A stretch of DNA of 64,000 bases from assembly GCA_963764525.1 (NCBI GenBank), contig CAVXTC010000025.1:13544-77543 (forward strand), read 5' to 3'. How positions within the stretch are numbered: the stretch's first letter is position 1; each line of letters begins with the position of its first letter. This document shows, piece after piece, positions 28,391-37,719 of this stretch. The translations under genes and the position numbers were made by a program. The notes under the pieces are model-generated. The model had not been told where the DNA came from. It was given only the letters and a program-made list of their open reading frames with translations, and did no database searches. This DNA is from DATDIC01 sp963764525. Lineage in GTDB: Bacteria; Pseudomonadota; Alphaproteobacteria; Acetobacterales; Acetobacteraceae.

Positions 28391-28426
28391 ATATGATGCC
28401 GGTGACACAGCGGCGGTGGTGATTCC

Positions 28427-29161
28427 ATGAGCGTGATAACAGTCGAGCAACGCGGGCAAGTGTCGGTTATCCGGATCAACCGGCCGGATCGGCTGAACGC
28501 AATCTCCAGCGCCGTCGCGGTGGAGCTTCAGCAGGCGTTTCAGGCGTTCGACGGCTCCGACCAGCGCGTCGCCGTCCTCAGCGCCGCCGGGGAGCGCGCC
28601 TTCACCGCCGGGGCGGACGTTGCCGACCTGCCGGAGTTATGGCGCTGCATCCCGGGTGTCGGCTTCACCACCGACAAGCCGATCATCGCCGCCACCTCCG
28701 GCTGGTGCGTCGGCGGCGGCCTGGTGCTGGTCATGATGTGCGACCTGCTGGTATCGTCCGAAAGCACCGTGTTCTACTACCCGGAGGCGAAGCTCGGCGT
28801 CACCGGCGGCATGATCAGCACGCTGGTGTCGCGCATGCCGCACCATCTGGCGATGGAGATGATGCTGCTCGGCACCAAGGTTCCGGCGCAGCGCGCCCAT
28901 GAAGTTGGGTTCGTCAACCGTGTGGTGCCGAACGGCGAGCACGAAGCGGAAGCGCTGCGCATGGCGGAGGAAATGCTGGAGCAGGCGCCCCTGGTGATCG
29001 GCGCGCTGAAGCGGCTCGCGGCCGAATTGCTTCCGGTCGGTCCGGTCGAGCGGATGGTGGCGACCAGCCGGACCATCGCCCGGGTGCGCGGCAGCGAGGA
29101 CATGCAGGAAGGCATCCGCGCCTACAAGGAGAAGCGGAAACCGGTTTTTCGCGGCCGGTGA
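28427..29161 (+). CDS. Enoyl-CoA hydratase/isomerase family protein
   Basis: This 244-residue crotonase-fold protein has the oxyanion-hole segments VAVLSAAGERAFTAGADV and TSGWCVGGGLVLVMMCDLLV. The usual catalytic glutamates are not obvious: the position after GGG holds LVL, and the second region reads YYPEAKLGVTGGM. The reaction (hydration, isomerisation, or C-C bond chemistry on an acyl-CoA) therefore cannot be fixed. The stop overlaps the GTG start of the ELM1-like gene, so they form one unit. Confidence 0.83.
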   Translation: MSVITVEQRGQVSVIRINRPDRLNAISSAVAVELQQAFQAFDGSDQRVAVLSAAGERAFTAGADVADLPELWRCIPGVGFTTDKPIIAATSGWCVGGGLVLVMMCDLLVSSESTVFYYPEAKLGVTGGMISTLVSRMPHHLAMEMMLLGTKVPAQRAHEVGFVNRVVPNGEHEAEALRMAEEMLEQAPLVIGALKRLAAELLPVGPVERMVATSRTIARVRGSEDMQEGIRAYKEKRKPVFRGR

Positions 29162-30090
29162 ACGCATCGTCCTGGATCATCAGCGAGGGCTACGCCGGGT
29201 TGCAGGCACAGGCGCTCGGGCTTGCCGAGGCCGCGGGACTGGCACCGGAGATTCGTGTTCTGGCGCCGCGTGCGCCATGGCGGTGGATGGCTGCCGCAAC
29301 CTGGCCGGCACCGCTGGCGGCGGTTCCCGTCGCGGTGCGGCCGCCGCTGCCACGGCTTGTGATCGGCTGCGGCGGCGTGGCGGCGGCGGTTGGTGCGGCG
29401 CTGCGGCGGCGGGGACCGGCGGTGGTCCAGGTGCAGCATCCGCGCATGGCGCCTGCCCGGTTCGACCTGGTGGTGGTCAACCGGCATGACGAACTGAGCG
29501 GGCCGAACGTGATCGTGACGCGCACGGCGCTGCACCGCGTGACGCCCGAGCGGCTGGCCGCGGCGGCTGGGGTCTGGCGTGACAGTTTCGCCCATTTGCC
29601 GCGACCGCTGGTGGCTGTGCTGCTCGGCGGCAGCAACGGGCGCTTCAGGCTGGATCGGGCGGCAGCGGTGGGGCTGGCCGGCCAGCTTGTGGACATGATG
29701 CGGCGGGATCGGGTGGGGCTTGCGTTGACACCTTCGCGGCGCACCGATCCGATCGCGATGGGCGTGCTGCGCGAGGCACTGGCACCTGGTGGTGCGTGGA
29801 TCTGGAACGGGGCGGGTGACAACCCGTATTTCGGGATGCTGGCGCTGGCCGATGCGATCGTGGTGACGATCGACAGCGTATCGATGATCTCGGAGGCAGT
29901 GGCCACGCCGGCGCCTGTCATGCTAGCGCCGCTGCCAGGCCGATCCCGGCGCAACGGCCTGTTCACCGAGCCGCTGCTGACCGCATGCCGCGTCCGTCCG
30001 TTTACCGGCCGGCTGGAGACATGGCCGGTGGCGCCGCTGAACGACACGCCGGAAGCTGCCGCGGAGATGCGGCGGCGGTTGGGGTTCTGA
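29158..30090 (+). CDS. ELM1/DUF1022-family protein (putative nucleoside-diphosphate-sugar-dependent)
   Basis: This 310-residue protein related to plant mitochondrial fission factor ELM1 and its alphaproteobacterial homologues has a glycosyltransferase-B-like layout. Landmarks are ISEGYAGLQAQALGLAEA at the start, GCGGVAAAVGAALRR, VQVQHPR, VAVLLGGSNGRFRLD in the middle and DAIVVTIDSVSMISEAVATPAPV near the end, a segment that resembles a GT-B nucleotide-sugar site. Its bacterial function is not established. The GTG start overlaps the upstream stop (GTGA). Confidence 0.75.
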   Translation: MNASSWIISEGYAGLQAQALGLAEAAGLAPEIRVLAPRAPWRWMAAATWPAPLAAVPVAVRPPLPRLVIGCGGVAAAVGAALRRRGPAVVQVQHPRMAPARFDLVVVNRHDELSGPNVIVTRTALHRVTPERLAAAAGVWRDSFAHLPRPLVAVLLGGSNGRFRLDRAAAVGLAGQLVDMMRRDRVGLALTPSRRTDPIAMGVLREALAPGGAWIWNGAGDNPYFGMLALADAIVVTIDSVSMISEAVATPAPVMLAPLPGRSRRNGLFTEPLLTACRVRPFTGRLETWPVAPLNDTPEAAAEMRRRLGF

Positions 30091-30166
30091 GACGCCTGCC
30101 GTCCTGCGGTCCCGCTATGACCAGAGCGTTCACCGGAATGACGGGAATTGTCCTATAGGAAATTCG

Positions 30167-32065
30167 ATGTTGCAAATACACACCTTCGACGCCCGCGCCG
30201 GCGGTAACGTGATCTATAAGGCGCTGGCTCACCCGCTGGCCGCCGAGGGCATCGCCCGGTTGTATCGGCGGCTCGCCGTGGTCGGAACTGTGGCGATCTA
30301 TGATCCCGATGGCATCGCCGAGCCATTGCTGGCGATGTACCCGGACCTGCCGGGCACGGCGTCGCTGTTCGTGCATGACGTGGCCGCGATTGGCACGCCG
30401 CGCGCCGGGATGGTGGCGCGCCCGCTGACGGACCTGCCGCGATCGGACACACGCGCGGTGCTGATCGCCGGGTTCGATGCGGGGAAGGTGGTGGCGCGGG
30501 TCACCCAATTCGCGCCGCCGGGGGTGGAGATCCTGACACTCGATGATGCGAAGCTGCCGGGGGGACTGCTCACCAATCGGGCGCGGTACATCGACCGGCT
30601 GAACTTCGCCACCAACTTCGTGTTCTTCCGAGAGCAGAACGGTTTGTCCACGCGGCTGGTCTCGGCGAATTACTGGGCCGGCTACGGCGCCGGGCCGATC
30701 CGCCTGTGGCTGCGGCTGTTCGCAGCCGACGGAGCGTCCCTGGCCACGTGGGAGCAGGAGGTTCCGGCCGGCCCCGCCGGTTTCGCGATCGACAGCCGCG
30801 AGATTCGTGCCCGGTTCGGCCTGCCGGCATTCACCGGCCAGCTTTTTGTTCATGTCGTCGGCGGCGCCGGGCACGACGTGGTGAAATATGCACTCGACAC
30901 GTTTGATTCCGCCGGCGATTGGTGCATGGCCCGAGCCTGTCATGCACGCACGACGCCAACGCTTGGCCGTCGGACCGTTACGCCGGTCTGCCGGCGCCGG
31001 CTGACGGGGAGCGTGTGATCCTGTGGCTGCAGAACAGTCACGCCGCGCCGATCCCCGCCGGGGCCGTGTCGTTGGACCGCATGGGCGCCGAGCGCCCGGT
31101 GACGCTTGATCGCGAGGTCGGGCCGTTTGCAACCGTTGCGGTCGATGTCGCGGCGTTGCTGCCGGATGTACGTTGGCCGGCGCAGATCGAGGTGCGCGCC
31201 GGGCGGCACGTCGTGCGTCCCCGCTACGAGGTGATCCGCGGCGACCGTACGCGCATTGCGCACGTGAACGTGGAGCGCGCCGACCTGAAGCCCGATCCGG
31301 CCATCCCGCAACTGCCCGAACAGCTTGGACGGCACTTCCTGCTGCCGTTTCCGGTGCTCGATCCGGCACGTTTTCGAAGCATCGTGCAGCCGACGCCGAT
31401 GACGGTCACGCAGGCGACGCTGCCGGTCCGGCTCGATCTGTTCAACCAGGACGGCCGGCGTATTGCCGACCGATTTCTCGGCTGCCTGTCGCGCGACCAC
31501 GATCTTGCGCTCGATCTCGACCTCATTCCGGAGACCGTTCCGGGGCACGCCGAGCTGGTCTATGATTTTCGCGCCGGCGGCGACGCCGACGGTTGGCTGC
31601 ACGCGCTGTTCAGGTATGAGGATCGTGTATCCGGTCACGTGGCGGAATCCAGTTTCGGCGCGCACATCTTCAACACCATCATGACCTATCAAGGACGAAC
31701 CGCAATCCTATTCCGGTCCACCGCCCGGGCTGACGACACGGTTGTTCCTGAAACTTGGCGATGCCGGACGCCGCAGTTTCGCGGTGCTGATCTATCCGGC
31801 CTCGGCACCCTGGCACGCACGGTCCGCGACCACGCTGCTGCTGCATGACGCGGCCGGCGAGGTGATCGGGGAGGAGGCGATCGGGATTCCCTGTTCGGGG
31901 TCTCGGATGGTGTGGCCGCACGAGGTATTCGGCGCCGCGTTGCTGCGCCGCGCCGGCGGTTGCGGCTATGTGCTGGTGCGCGATGCGACGTGCCGGCTGT
32001 TCGGCTATCATGGGCTGATGGACGACGCGGGGGGCTTCTCGCTCGACCACATGTTCGGGTTTTGA
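30167..32065 (+). CDS. Large conserved-looking protein of unknown function (two frame breaks)
   Basis: Joining three frames gives one protein of about 630 residues. It opens LQIHTFDARAGGNVIYKALAHPL; a base is missing near 30932, after which it continues SLSCTHDANAWPSDRY and GERVILWLQNSHAAPIPAG. A second break near 31690 leads to LTTRLFLKLGDAGRRSF and a clean end (FSLDHMFGF). The middle reads like beta-sandwich repeats (AIPAGAVSLD, VAVDVAALLPD, RLDLFNQDGRRIADRF). There is no signal peptide or membrane helix. I do not recognise the family. It follows the ELM1-like gene on the same strand after 76 bp. Confidence 0.6.
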
Positions 32066-32086
32066 TGTTTTACGGTGGAGGCGTTC

Positions 32087-32936
32087 ATGGGCAACAGCGT
32101 CGTTGAAATCCGGCCGTCAGCCGGGGCTGTCGGGATCCGAAATCCTCGGCGTGGACCTGACGCAACCGCTTGCGGACGACGAACTGACGACCATACGGCA
32201 CACCCTTGCCGACCGGGGCGTGATTTTCTTCCGCGACCAGCATCTGACGCCGGAGCAGCAGATCGGTTTCGCCGAGCAGTTCGGACCGATCAACGTCAAC
32301 CGCTTCTTCCGCCATGTGGATGGCTTTCCGCAGATCGCCGAGGTGCGGAAAGAGCCTGGGCAGACAGCCAACATCGGCGGCGGCTGGCACACCGATCACA
32401 GCTACGACACCGCTCCGGCGCTGGGCTCGATCCTGTATGCGCGCGAGGTGCCGCGATCCGGCGGTGATACGCTGTTCGCCGGCATGTATGCGGCGTTCGA
32501 CGCGCTTTCGGACGGGCTGAAAGCCACGCTGGAGCGGTTGCGCGGGGTGCATTCCAGCCGCCACGTCTTCGGGCCCGAAGCGCGGCGCAAGGCGAACAGC
32601 GATCTGCAGGACCGTATCCTGAATGCCGATCTGGCGATTCAGGACGCGATCCATCCGGTGGTGATCCGCCATCCCGACAGCGGCCGCAAAGCGCTGTATG
32701 TCAATCCGGGATTCACCTTGCGTTTCGATGGCTGGACCGAGGACGAATCGCGCCCGTTGCTGGACTTTCTTTACCGCCACGCGGTGCGCCCGGAATTCTG
32801 TTGCCGGTTCCGCTGGCAACCGGGCTCCATGGCGTTCTGGGACAACCGGGCGACCTGGCATTACGCGTTGAACGACTACCAGGGCGAGCGGCGGCTGATG
32901 CACCGCATCACGGTCGAGGGCTGTCCGCTTTCGTAA
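32087..32936 (+). CDS. TauD/TfdA-family alpha-ketoglutarate-dependent dioxygenase (frameshifted near its start)
   Basis: This Fe(II)/2-oxoglutarate enzyme of about 282 residues has the facial triad His and Asp in GGGWHTDHSY and the distal His in RRLMHRITVEG; the 2-oxoglutarate-binding Arg is in the same C-terminal block. The likely start is ATG 32087, preceded by GGAGG, giving SVVEIRPSAGAVG. One surplus base near 32133 shifts the frame before SEILGVDLTQPLADDEL. Relatives release sulfite from taurine or alkyl sulfates, or attack aryloxyacids, but the substrate is unknown. A terminator-like hairpin follows at 32943-32966. Confidence 0.83.
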
Positions 32937-32942
32937 GAGACG

Positions 32943-32966
32943 ACCCCCCTCCCCACAGGGGGCTTT
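32943..32966 (+). terminator. Probable intrinsic terminator after the dioxygenase gene
   Basis: CCCCCCT, a short CCCCAC loop and AGGGGG are followed by CTTTT, 7 bp after the stop codon. The stem is short, so confidence is moderate. It also faces the convergent accC end. Confidence 0.5.
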
Positions 32967-32971
32967 TGCGT

Positions 32972-34351
32972 TCACAGTCCTGAAACAAAACGTTCCAGCC
33001 AGTGGATCGTGTAATCGCCGGCCTGGAAGGCGGGCTCGTCAACGATACGACGGTGCAGCGGGATGGTGGTCTTGATCCCGATCACCACGAATTCGTCGAG
33101 CGCGCGCCGCAACCGGGCGATCGCGTCGGCCCGGGTAGGTGCGTGCACGATCAGCTTGCCCACCATGCTGTCGTAATAGGGCGGCACCTGGTATCCGGCA
33201 TACAGCGCCGAATCGACGCGCACGCCCGGCCCGCCCGGTGGGTGAAACACCGTCACGCGGCCGGGCGAGGGGACGAAGGTCTCGGGGTCCTCGGCGGTGA
33301 TCCGGCACTCGATCGCGTGGCCCGACATGCGGATCCGCGACTGGTCGTATCCCAGGCGATCGCCGGCGGCGATGCGGATCTGTTCATGCACGAGGTCGAT
33401 TCCGGTAACCATTTCGGTGACCGGATGCTCCACTTGCAGCCGCGTGTTCATCTCGATGAAGGCGAACTGGCCGTCCTGATACAGGAACTCCAGCGTCCCC
33501 GCGTTGCGGTAGCCGAGCCGCGCCAGGGCGGCGGTCACGGTGGCCCCGAGTTGCTCGCGCTGACCTTCCGAAAGGGCCGGGGAGCCGGCTTCTTCAAGCA
33601 GTTTCTGGTGCCGGCGCTGTAGCGTGCAGTCCCGTTCGCCCAGATGCACCACGTCGCCGTGGGCGTCGGCGAGCACCTGGAATTCGATATGGCGCGGCCG
33701 GTCAAGATACTTTTCAAGATAGACGATATCACTTCCGAACGCGGCCCGCGCTTCGGTGCGGGCGATGCGCAGCGCCTCATCGAGTTCGCCTGGGCTGGCG
33801 GCGGCCTTCATGCCGCGTCCGCCGCCGCCGGCCGCGGCCTTGACCAGCACGGGATAGCCGATGCGCGCGGCGACGGCTCGGGCGGCGGCCAGATCGGCCA
33901 CGGCACCGTCCGAGCCAGGCACCAGCGGCACGCCGAGGCGTGCCATTGCGGCCTTGGCGGCGATCTTGTCGCCCATCATGCGGATATGCTCGGGCGACGG
34001 GCCGATGAAAGTGAGGCCGTGCGCTTCGACCATCTCGGCAAAGTTGGCGTTCTCCGACAGGAAGCCGTAGCCGGGATGGATTGCGTCGGCTCCGGTGATG
34101 GCAGCGGCTGAAAGAATTGCCGGAATGTTGAGGTAGCTGGCTTTGGCGGCGGGCGGGCCGATGCAGACGCTTTCATCGGCCAGCCGGACGTGCATCGCTT
34201 CGGCGTCGGCGGTCGAGTGGACCGCCACGGTGGGGATGTCCAGCTCGCGGCAGGCGCGCTGGATGCGCAGCGCGATCTCGCCGCGGTTGGCGATCAGGAT
34301 CTTCTGGAACAAGGGAGCGTCTGGTGCAGGGAGGCACTCCACCTCGGCCAT
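32972..34351 (-). CDS. accC: Biotin carboxylase subunit of acetyl-CoA carboxylase
   Basis: This 459-residue ATP-grasp enzyme carboxylates the biotin on AccB. Landmarks in order are KILIANRGEIALRI, HPGYGFLSENANFAE, the glycine-rich lid VKAAAGGGGRGMK, EKYLDRPRHIEFQVL, the catalytic MNTRLQVEHPVTEMV, and the C-terminal HAIECRITAEDP. A short extra N-terminal leader (AEVECLPAPDA) precedes the usual start. accB lies upstream, separated by 130 bp that hold the second copy of the composite palindromic repeat, so accC may be partly uncoupled from aroQ-accB. Confidence 0.96.
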   Translation of the reverse strand: MAEVECLPAPDAPLFQKILIANRGEIALRIQRACRELDIPTVAVHSTADAEAMHVRLADESVCIGPPAAKASYLNIPAILSAAAITGADAIHPGYGFLSENANFAEMVEAHGLTFIGPSPEHIRMMGDKIAAKAAMARLGVPLVPGSDGAVADLAAARAVAARIGYPVLVKAAAGGGGRGMKAAASPGELDEALRIARTEARAAFGSDIVYLEKYLDRPRHIEFQVLADAHGDVVHLGERDCTLQRRHQKLLEEAGSPALSEGQREQLGATVTAALARLGYRNAGTLEFLYQDGQFAFIEMNTRLQVEHPVTEMVTGIDLVHEQIRIAAGDRLGYDQSRIRMSGHAIECRITAEDPETFVPSPGRVTVFHPPGGPGVRVDSALYAGYQVPPYYDSMVGKLIVHAPTRADAIARLRRALDEFVVIGIKTTIPLHRRIVDEPAFQAGDYTIHWLERFVSGL

Positions 34352-34456
34352 ATGCGGGAGAGGTCGGGTCGCGAAGCGAACCGGATGAGGGATCCGTGCG
34401 GCGCGCCCTCATGCGCCCCGCTGCCCGGTGCGATCTCTCCCGCAACCGGGAGAGGT
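34341..34456. repeat. Composite palindromic repeat (REP/BIME-like), copy 2
   Basis: It has the same layout and 116-bp size as the copy at 3968-4083: outer ACCTC..GAGGT ends, a GCGAAGCG..GGATGAGG..CCCTCATGC interior and a right hairpin (TCTCTCCCG, CAA loop, CGGGAGAGG). The left hairpin is partly degenerate. It lies between accB and accC and overlaps the first 11 bp of accC. Confidence 0.65.
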
Positions 34457-34481
34457 GGAAACCGGTTAACGTGAAACAATG

Positions 34482-34928
34482 CTACGGTTCCAGTATCATC
34501 AGCGCCTCGCCGTACTCGACGGGCACGCCGCTGGAGACCAGGATACGCGCGATGGTGCCGGCCTTGGGGGCCCGTATCTGATTGAACGTCTTCATCGCCT
34601 CGATCAGCAGCAATGTCTGTCCGGCGGTGACGACCTGGCCCGGCGTCACAAAAGCCGGCGCCCCAGGTTCCGGCGACAGATAGGCCACGCCCACCATCGG
34701 GCTGAGCACGGCGCCTGGGTGCGCCGCTTCCTCCACCACCAGCGGCGCCGTTTCAACAGCCGGCGCGCTGGTGCGATGCACGGCAACCGGCGCCTCCGCT
34801 GCCACCGCGGTCCGCACCACGCGGATGCGACTGTCCTTCTCGGCGATCTCGATCTCGGTGAGGCCGGTTTCGTGCAGGATCGCGGCAAGCGCCCTGATCG
34901 CGTCCGGGTCGAGCGGAAGACGGCTCAT
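34482..34928 (-). CDS. accB: Biotin carboxyl carrier protein of acetyl-CoA carboxylase
   Basis: This 148-residue carrier has an N-terminal helical region (AIRALAAILHETGLTEIEI), a linker rich in Ala, Pro and Val, and a C-terminal biotinyl domain. The biotinylated Lys is in IEAMKTFNQI, and the canonical SPMVGVAYLSPEPG precedes it. The start ATG overlaps the aroQ stop (ATGA at 34925-34928), so the two are translated together. Confidence 0.95.
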   Translation of the reverse strand: MSRLPLDPDAIRALAAILHETGLTEIEIAEKDSRIRVVRTAVAAEAPVAVHRTSAPAVETAPLVVEEAAHPGAVLSPMVGVAYLSPEPGAPAFVTPGQVVTAGQTLLLIEAMKTFNQIRAPKAGTIARILVSSGVPVEYGEALMILEP

Positions 34929-35383
34929 GGTCCATGCTCGAGGATCTCGGCCAGCGCGGTCAGCGCCAGCGAATAGCCTCGGATGCCGAGCCCGCATATC
35001 ACCCCCACCGCTGCCTTGGAGACGTAAGAATGCTGACGGAACTCCTCGCGGCGGTGAATGTTGGTAACGTGAACCTCGATCACCGGCAGCTCGACCGCGA
35101 GCAGCGCGTCCATCAGCGCGATAGATGTCGTGGTGTAGCCTGCCGGGTTGATCACGATCCCCTGAGCCCGGCCGCGACACTCCTGCACCCAGGACACCAG
35201 TTCGCCCTCGCCGTTGGTCTGCCGGAAATCGATGGCGAGGCCAAGGCGTTCGCCATCCTCGGCGCAGAGCTGCTCGACATCGTCCAGCGTGGCGCTGCCG
35301 TACAGATGCGGCTGCCGCAAGCCGAGCATGTTCATGTTCGGCCCATTGAGGACCGCGATCAGGGGGCGCGCGGGATCAGACAT
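34925..35383 (-). CDS. aroQ: Type II 3-dehydroquinate dehydratase
   Basis: This 152-residue shikimate-pathway enzyme acts as a dodecamer. The family start VLNGPNMNMLGLRQPHLYG holds the catalytic Tyr; the flexible-loop Arg lies just before it. NPAGYTTTSIALMDAL and EVHVTNIHRREEFRQHS carry the substrate-binding Asn and catalytic His. It leads the aroQ-accB-accC cluster, a common proteobacterial order. Confidence 0.95.
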   Translation of the reverse strand: MSDPARPLIAVLNGPNMNMLGLRQPHLYGSATLDDVEQLCAEDGERLGLAIDFRQTNGEGELVSWVQECRGRAQGIVINPAGYTTTSIALMDALLAVELPVIEVHVTNIHRREEFRQHSYVSKAAVGVICGLGIRGYSLALTALAEILEHGP

Positions 35384-35457
35384 CGCAAGGCGCCTAGCAT
35401 GGCAGCGGGCGGCGGTCCATGCGACACTGTGGCGCGCGCAGCGCGAGGAGAGACACG

Positions 35458-36341
35458 ATGGTGCAGGTTCCGCAACAGCAGATTCCGGGCGTCTATCACC
35501 GGCGCATCGGCGAAATCGTGGTCACCGCACTGTCCGACGGCTATCTGGATGGCGCGGTGGAAGTGCTGCAGAACATCACGCCCGACGAATTGCGCCGCAT
35601 GCTGACCGAGGCGTTCCGCCCGGGACGGCGCACATCAGTGAATTGCTTCGCGATCCGTTCAGCGGGCCGTCTGGCGCTGATCGAGACCGGATCAGGCAAT
35701 TATCTCCAGCCGACTGCCGGGAAATTGCAGGCCAACCTGGCCGCCGCCGGGATCGATCCGGCGGAGATCGAGGCGGTGCTGCTGACCCATATGCACCCGG
35801 ATCACTCGGCCGGCCTGACCGATCCGGCCACCGGGCGGCGGCTGTTCCCGAATGCCGAACTGGTGGTGCATGAAAACGAACCGCGCCACTGGGACGATGA
35901 TGGGGCGATGGCGCAGGCCAGCGAGCGCGCCCGGAAGCTTGTATTTCCAGGCAGCGCGCGAACAGATCGCGCCGTATCGCGACCGGCTGCACAGCTTCAG
36001 CGCCGGCCGCGAGGTGTTCCCGGGCGTCGTGGCGACGCCGCTGATCGGCCATACACCCGGCCATTCGCGGATACATGATCGCGTCCGGCAGTGAATCGCT
36101 GCTGATCTGGGGCGACATCATCCACGTGCCGGAAATCCAGGTGCCGCGGCCGGAGGTAACGATCGAGTTCGATACCGATCCGGCAGCGGCCGCGGCGACA
36201 CGACGGCGTGTGTTCGACATGGTGGCAACCGACCGCTTGCTGGTGGCGGGGATGCACATCCACTACCCGGGATTCGCGCACATGGTTCGCCAAGGCGATA
36301 CCTATGCGCTGCTGCCGGAGCCTTGGGTTCAGTCGTTTTAG
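35458..36341 (+). CDS. MBL-fold metallo-hydrolase (two frame breaks here)
   Basis: This metallo-beta-lactamase-fold hydrolase of about 293 residues shows the metal motif HxHxDH in LLTHMHPDHSAGL (~107-112), later ligands in IGHTPGHS and LLIWGDIIH, and the final His in MHIHYPG. The start ATG 35458 follows GGAG. One extra base near 35940 and another near 36068 break the frame; removing both gives continuous family sequence (ARKLYFQAAREQIAPY, then GHSGYMIASGSESLL). It resembles quorum-quenching lactonases and related hydrolases, but the substrate cannot be told. It diverges from aroQ. Confidence 0.78.
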
Positions 36342-36496
36342 GCCCATTGTTCCGGCCTGCCGGCGATCACGATCCGCGGGGGCGCGCAAGGCTTCGTGCG
36401 CGGGCCGGAAACCTCCAGGGGTGCGCCCCGTTGCTGCCGCATCCGTGGCGCGAACGGGCCTTCGTCGCGCCGCTTACTGGCACGTCGGAGCACATG

Positions 36497-37709
36497 ATGT
36501 CACCTGATCCAGCTCGCATCGGCAACGATGCTTTGTCGCCGGACCGCCGCAAGCTATTGAGCTGGACCGCCATGCTGGCCGGCGCATCGGGCGTCGGCAT
36601 GGCAGGCTCCGGCGCTCGGGCGGCCCGAACCCCGTTGAGCGCGGCTGCGCAAACCACCATTCAAAGTTCTGGCGAGCTCCGCCGGGGAATGATCGGGTAC
36701 ATGCTGGCCGCATGAGCAGTTTCCGGTGCCGGAGCTGGTACAGCTTGGCGCACTGGCATCACGCTCGGGGTTTCATCTGTTGGCGACCAGCGATCATCTG
36801 CAACCCTGGCAGGCCAACGAGGGTCATGCCGGCCAGGCCTGGGTCACGATGGGCGCTTTGGGCGCTCAGACGCGAAGCTGGATGGGCACCACGGTCACCT
36901 GCCCCACGCTGCGGTACAATCCAGCGGTGGTTGCCGAAGCCTTCGCGACGCTCAGCCATCTCTATCCGGGAAGGATATTCCTTGGTGTGGGATCCGGCGA
37001 GGCGCTGAACGAACAGGCCGCCACCGGAATCTGGCCGAAATGGCAGGAACGGTGGGATCGCCTGATCGAAGCCATCGACTTAATTCGCGAACTGTGGGCC
37101 GGACAGCAGGTTTCTCGCAAAGGCAATTTCTACAACGTGGATGCGAAACTTTACGATCCGCCGGCGCGGCCCATCCCGTTGCTGACTGCCGCGAACGGAC
37201 GCAAATCCATGCGGTTGGCGGGGCTGCATGGGGATGGTTTGATTACCGACCCGCAGACCTGGCAGCAACACAAACCGGAATGGGAGGCCGGCGCGCGTGC
37301 CGCCGGAAGGGACCCGGCGAACATGCCCGTGCTGGTCGAGCAGTACGTCGTCGTCGGAAGCGATGCCGATGCGCGCCAGGCGGCGGAGCTGTGGCGCTTC
37401 GGGCCGAAGGCTTTCAAGAGTTACTATAACGTCCCGGACCCCGCCCGCATACAGCAAATGGCGGACTCCCAGGTCCCGCTGGAAGAGGTCCTCAAAAGCT
37501 GGGCGGTCGGTACCGATCCCCAGGTGCATATCAACAAGATTCGCGAACTGCTGGACAGCGGCGTCAGCATCGTCAATGTACATTCCGGCCAACCGGATCA
37601 GCGACGCGTGATTGAGTTCTACGGGTCTCACGTTCTGCCGAAGGTGGGGCAGCAGGGATCAGGCGGGGCCGCGAGGGCCAGGGTGTCCACGGGGCGCAAT
37701 TCGGGATAA
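36497..37709 (+). CDS. Tat-exported LLM-class F420-type oxidoreductase (frameshifted here)
   Basis: This flavin-independent, luciferase-like (LLM) fold enzyme of about 403 residues has a twin-arginine signal (PDRRKLLSWTAMLAGASG). The core reads MIGYMLAHEQFPVPELVQLG once one surplus G near 36710 is removed. It continues with FHLLATSDHLQPW, GTTVTCPTLRYNPAVVAEAFATL, FLGVGSGEALNE and LWAGQQVSRKGNFY, closely recalling F420-dependent glucose-6-phosphate dehydrogenase and its Tat-exported relatives. An exported F420 enzyme is well known in actinobacteria and less expected here. An ATG at 36494 is an alternative start. Nothing recognisable lies between 36342 and 36490. Confidence 0.78.
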
Positions 37710-37719
37710 GCTTTATGGC

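Noticed and set aside
28427..29161. Calling the crotonase-fold gene a specific enoyl-CoA hydratase (for example FadB- or PaaF-like)
   Set aside because: The usual pair of catalytic glutamates cannot be placed, so only the superfamily is supported.
36342..36490. Possible gene remnant between the MBL hydrolase and the F420-type gene
   Set aside because: A short stretch reads a little like protein (ITIRGGAQGFV) but is too short to assign and has no supporting boundary.
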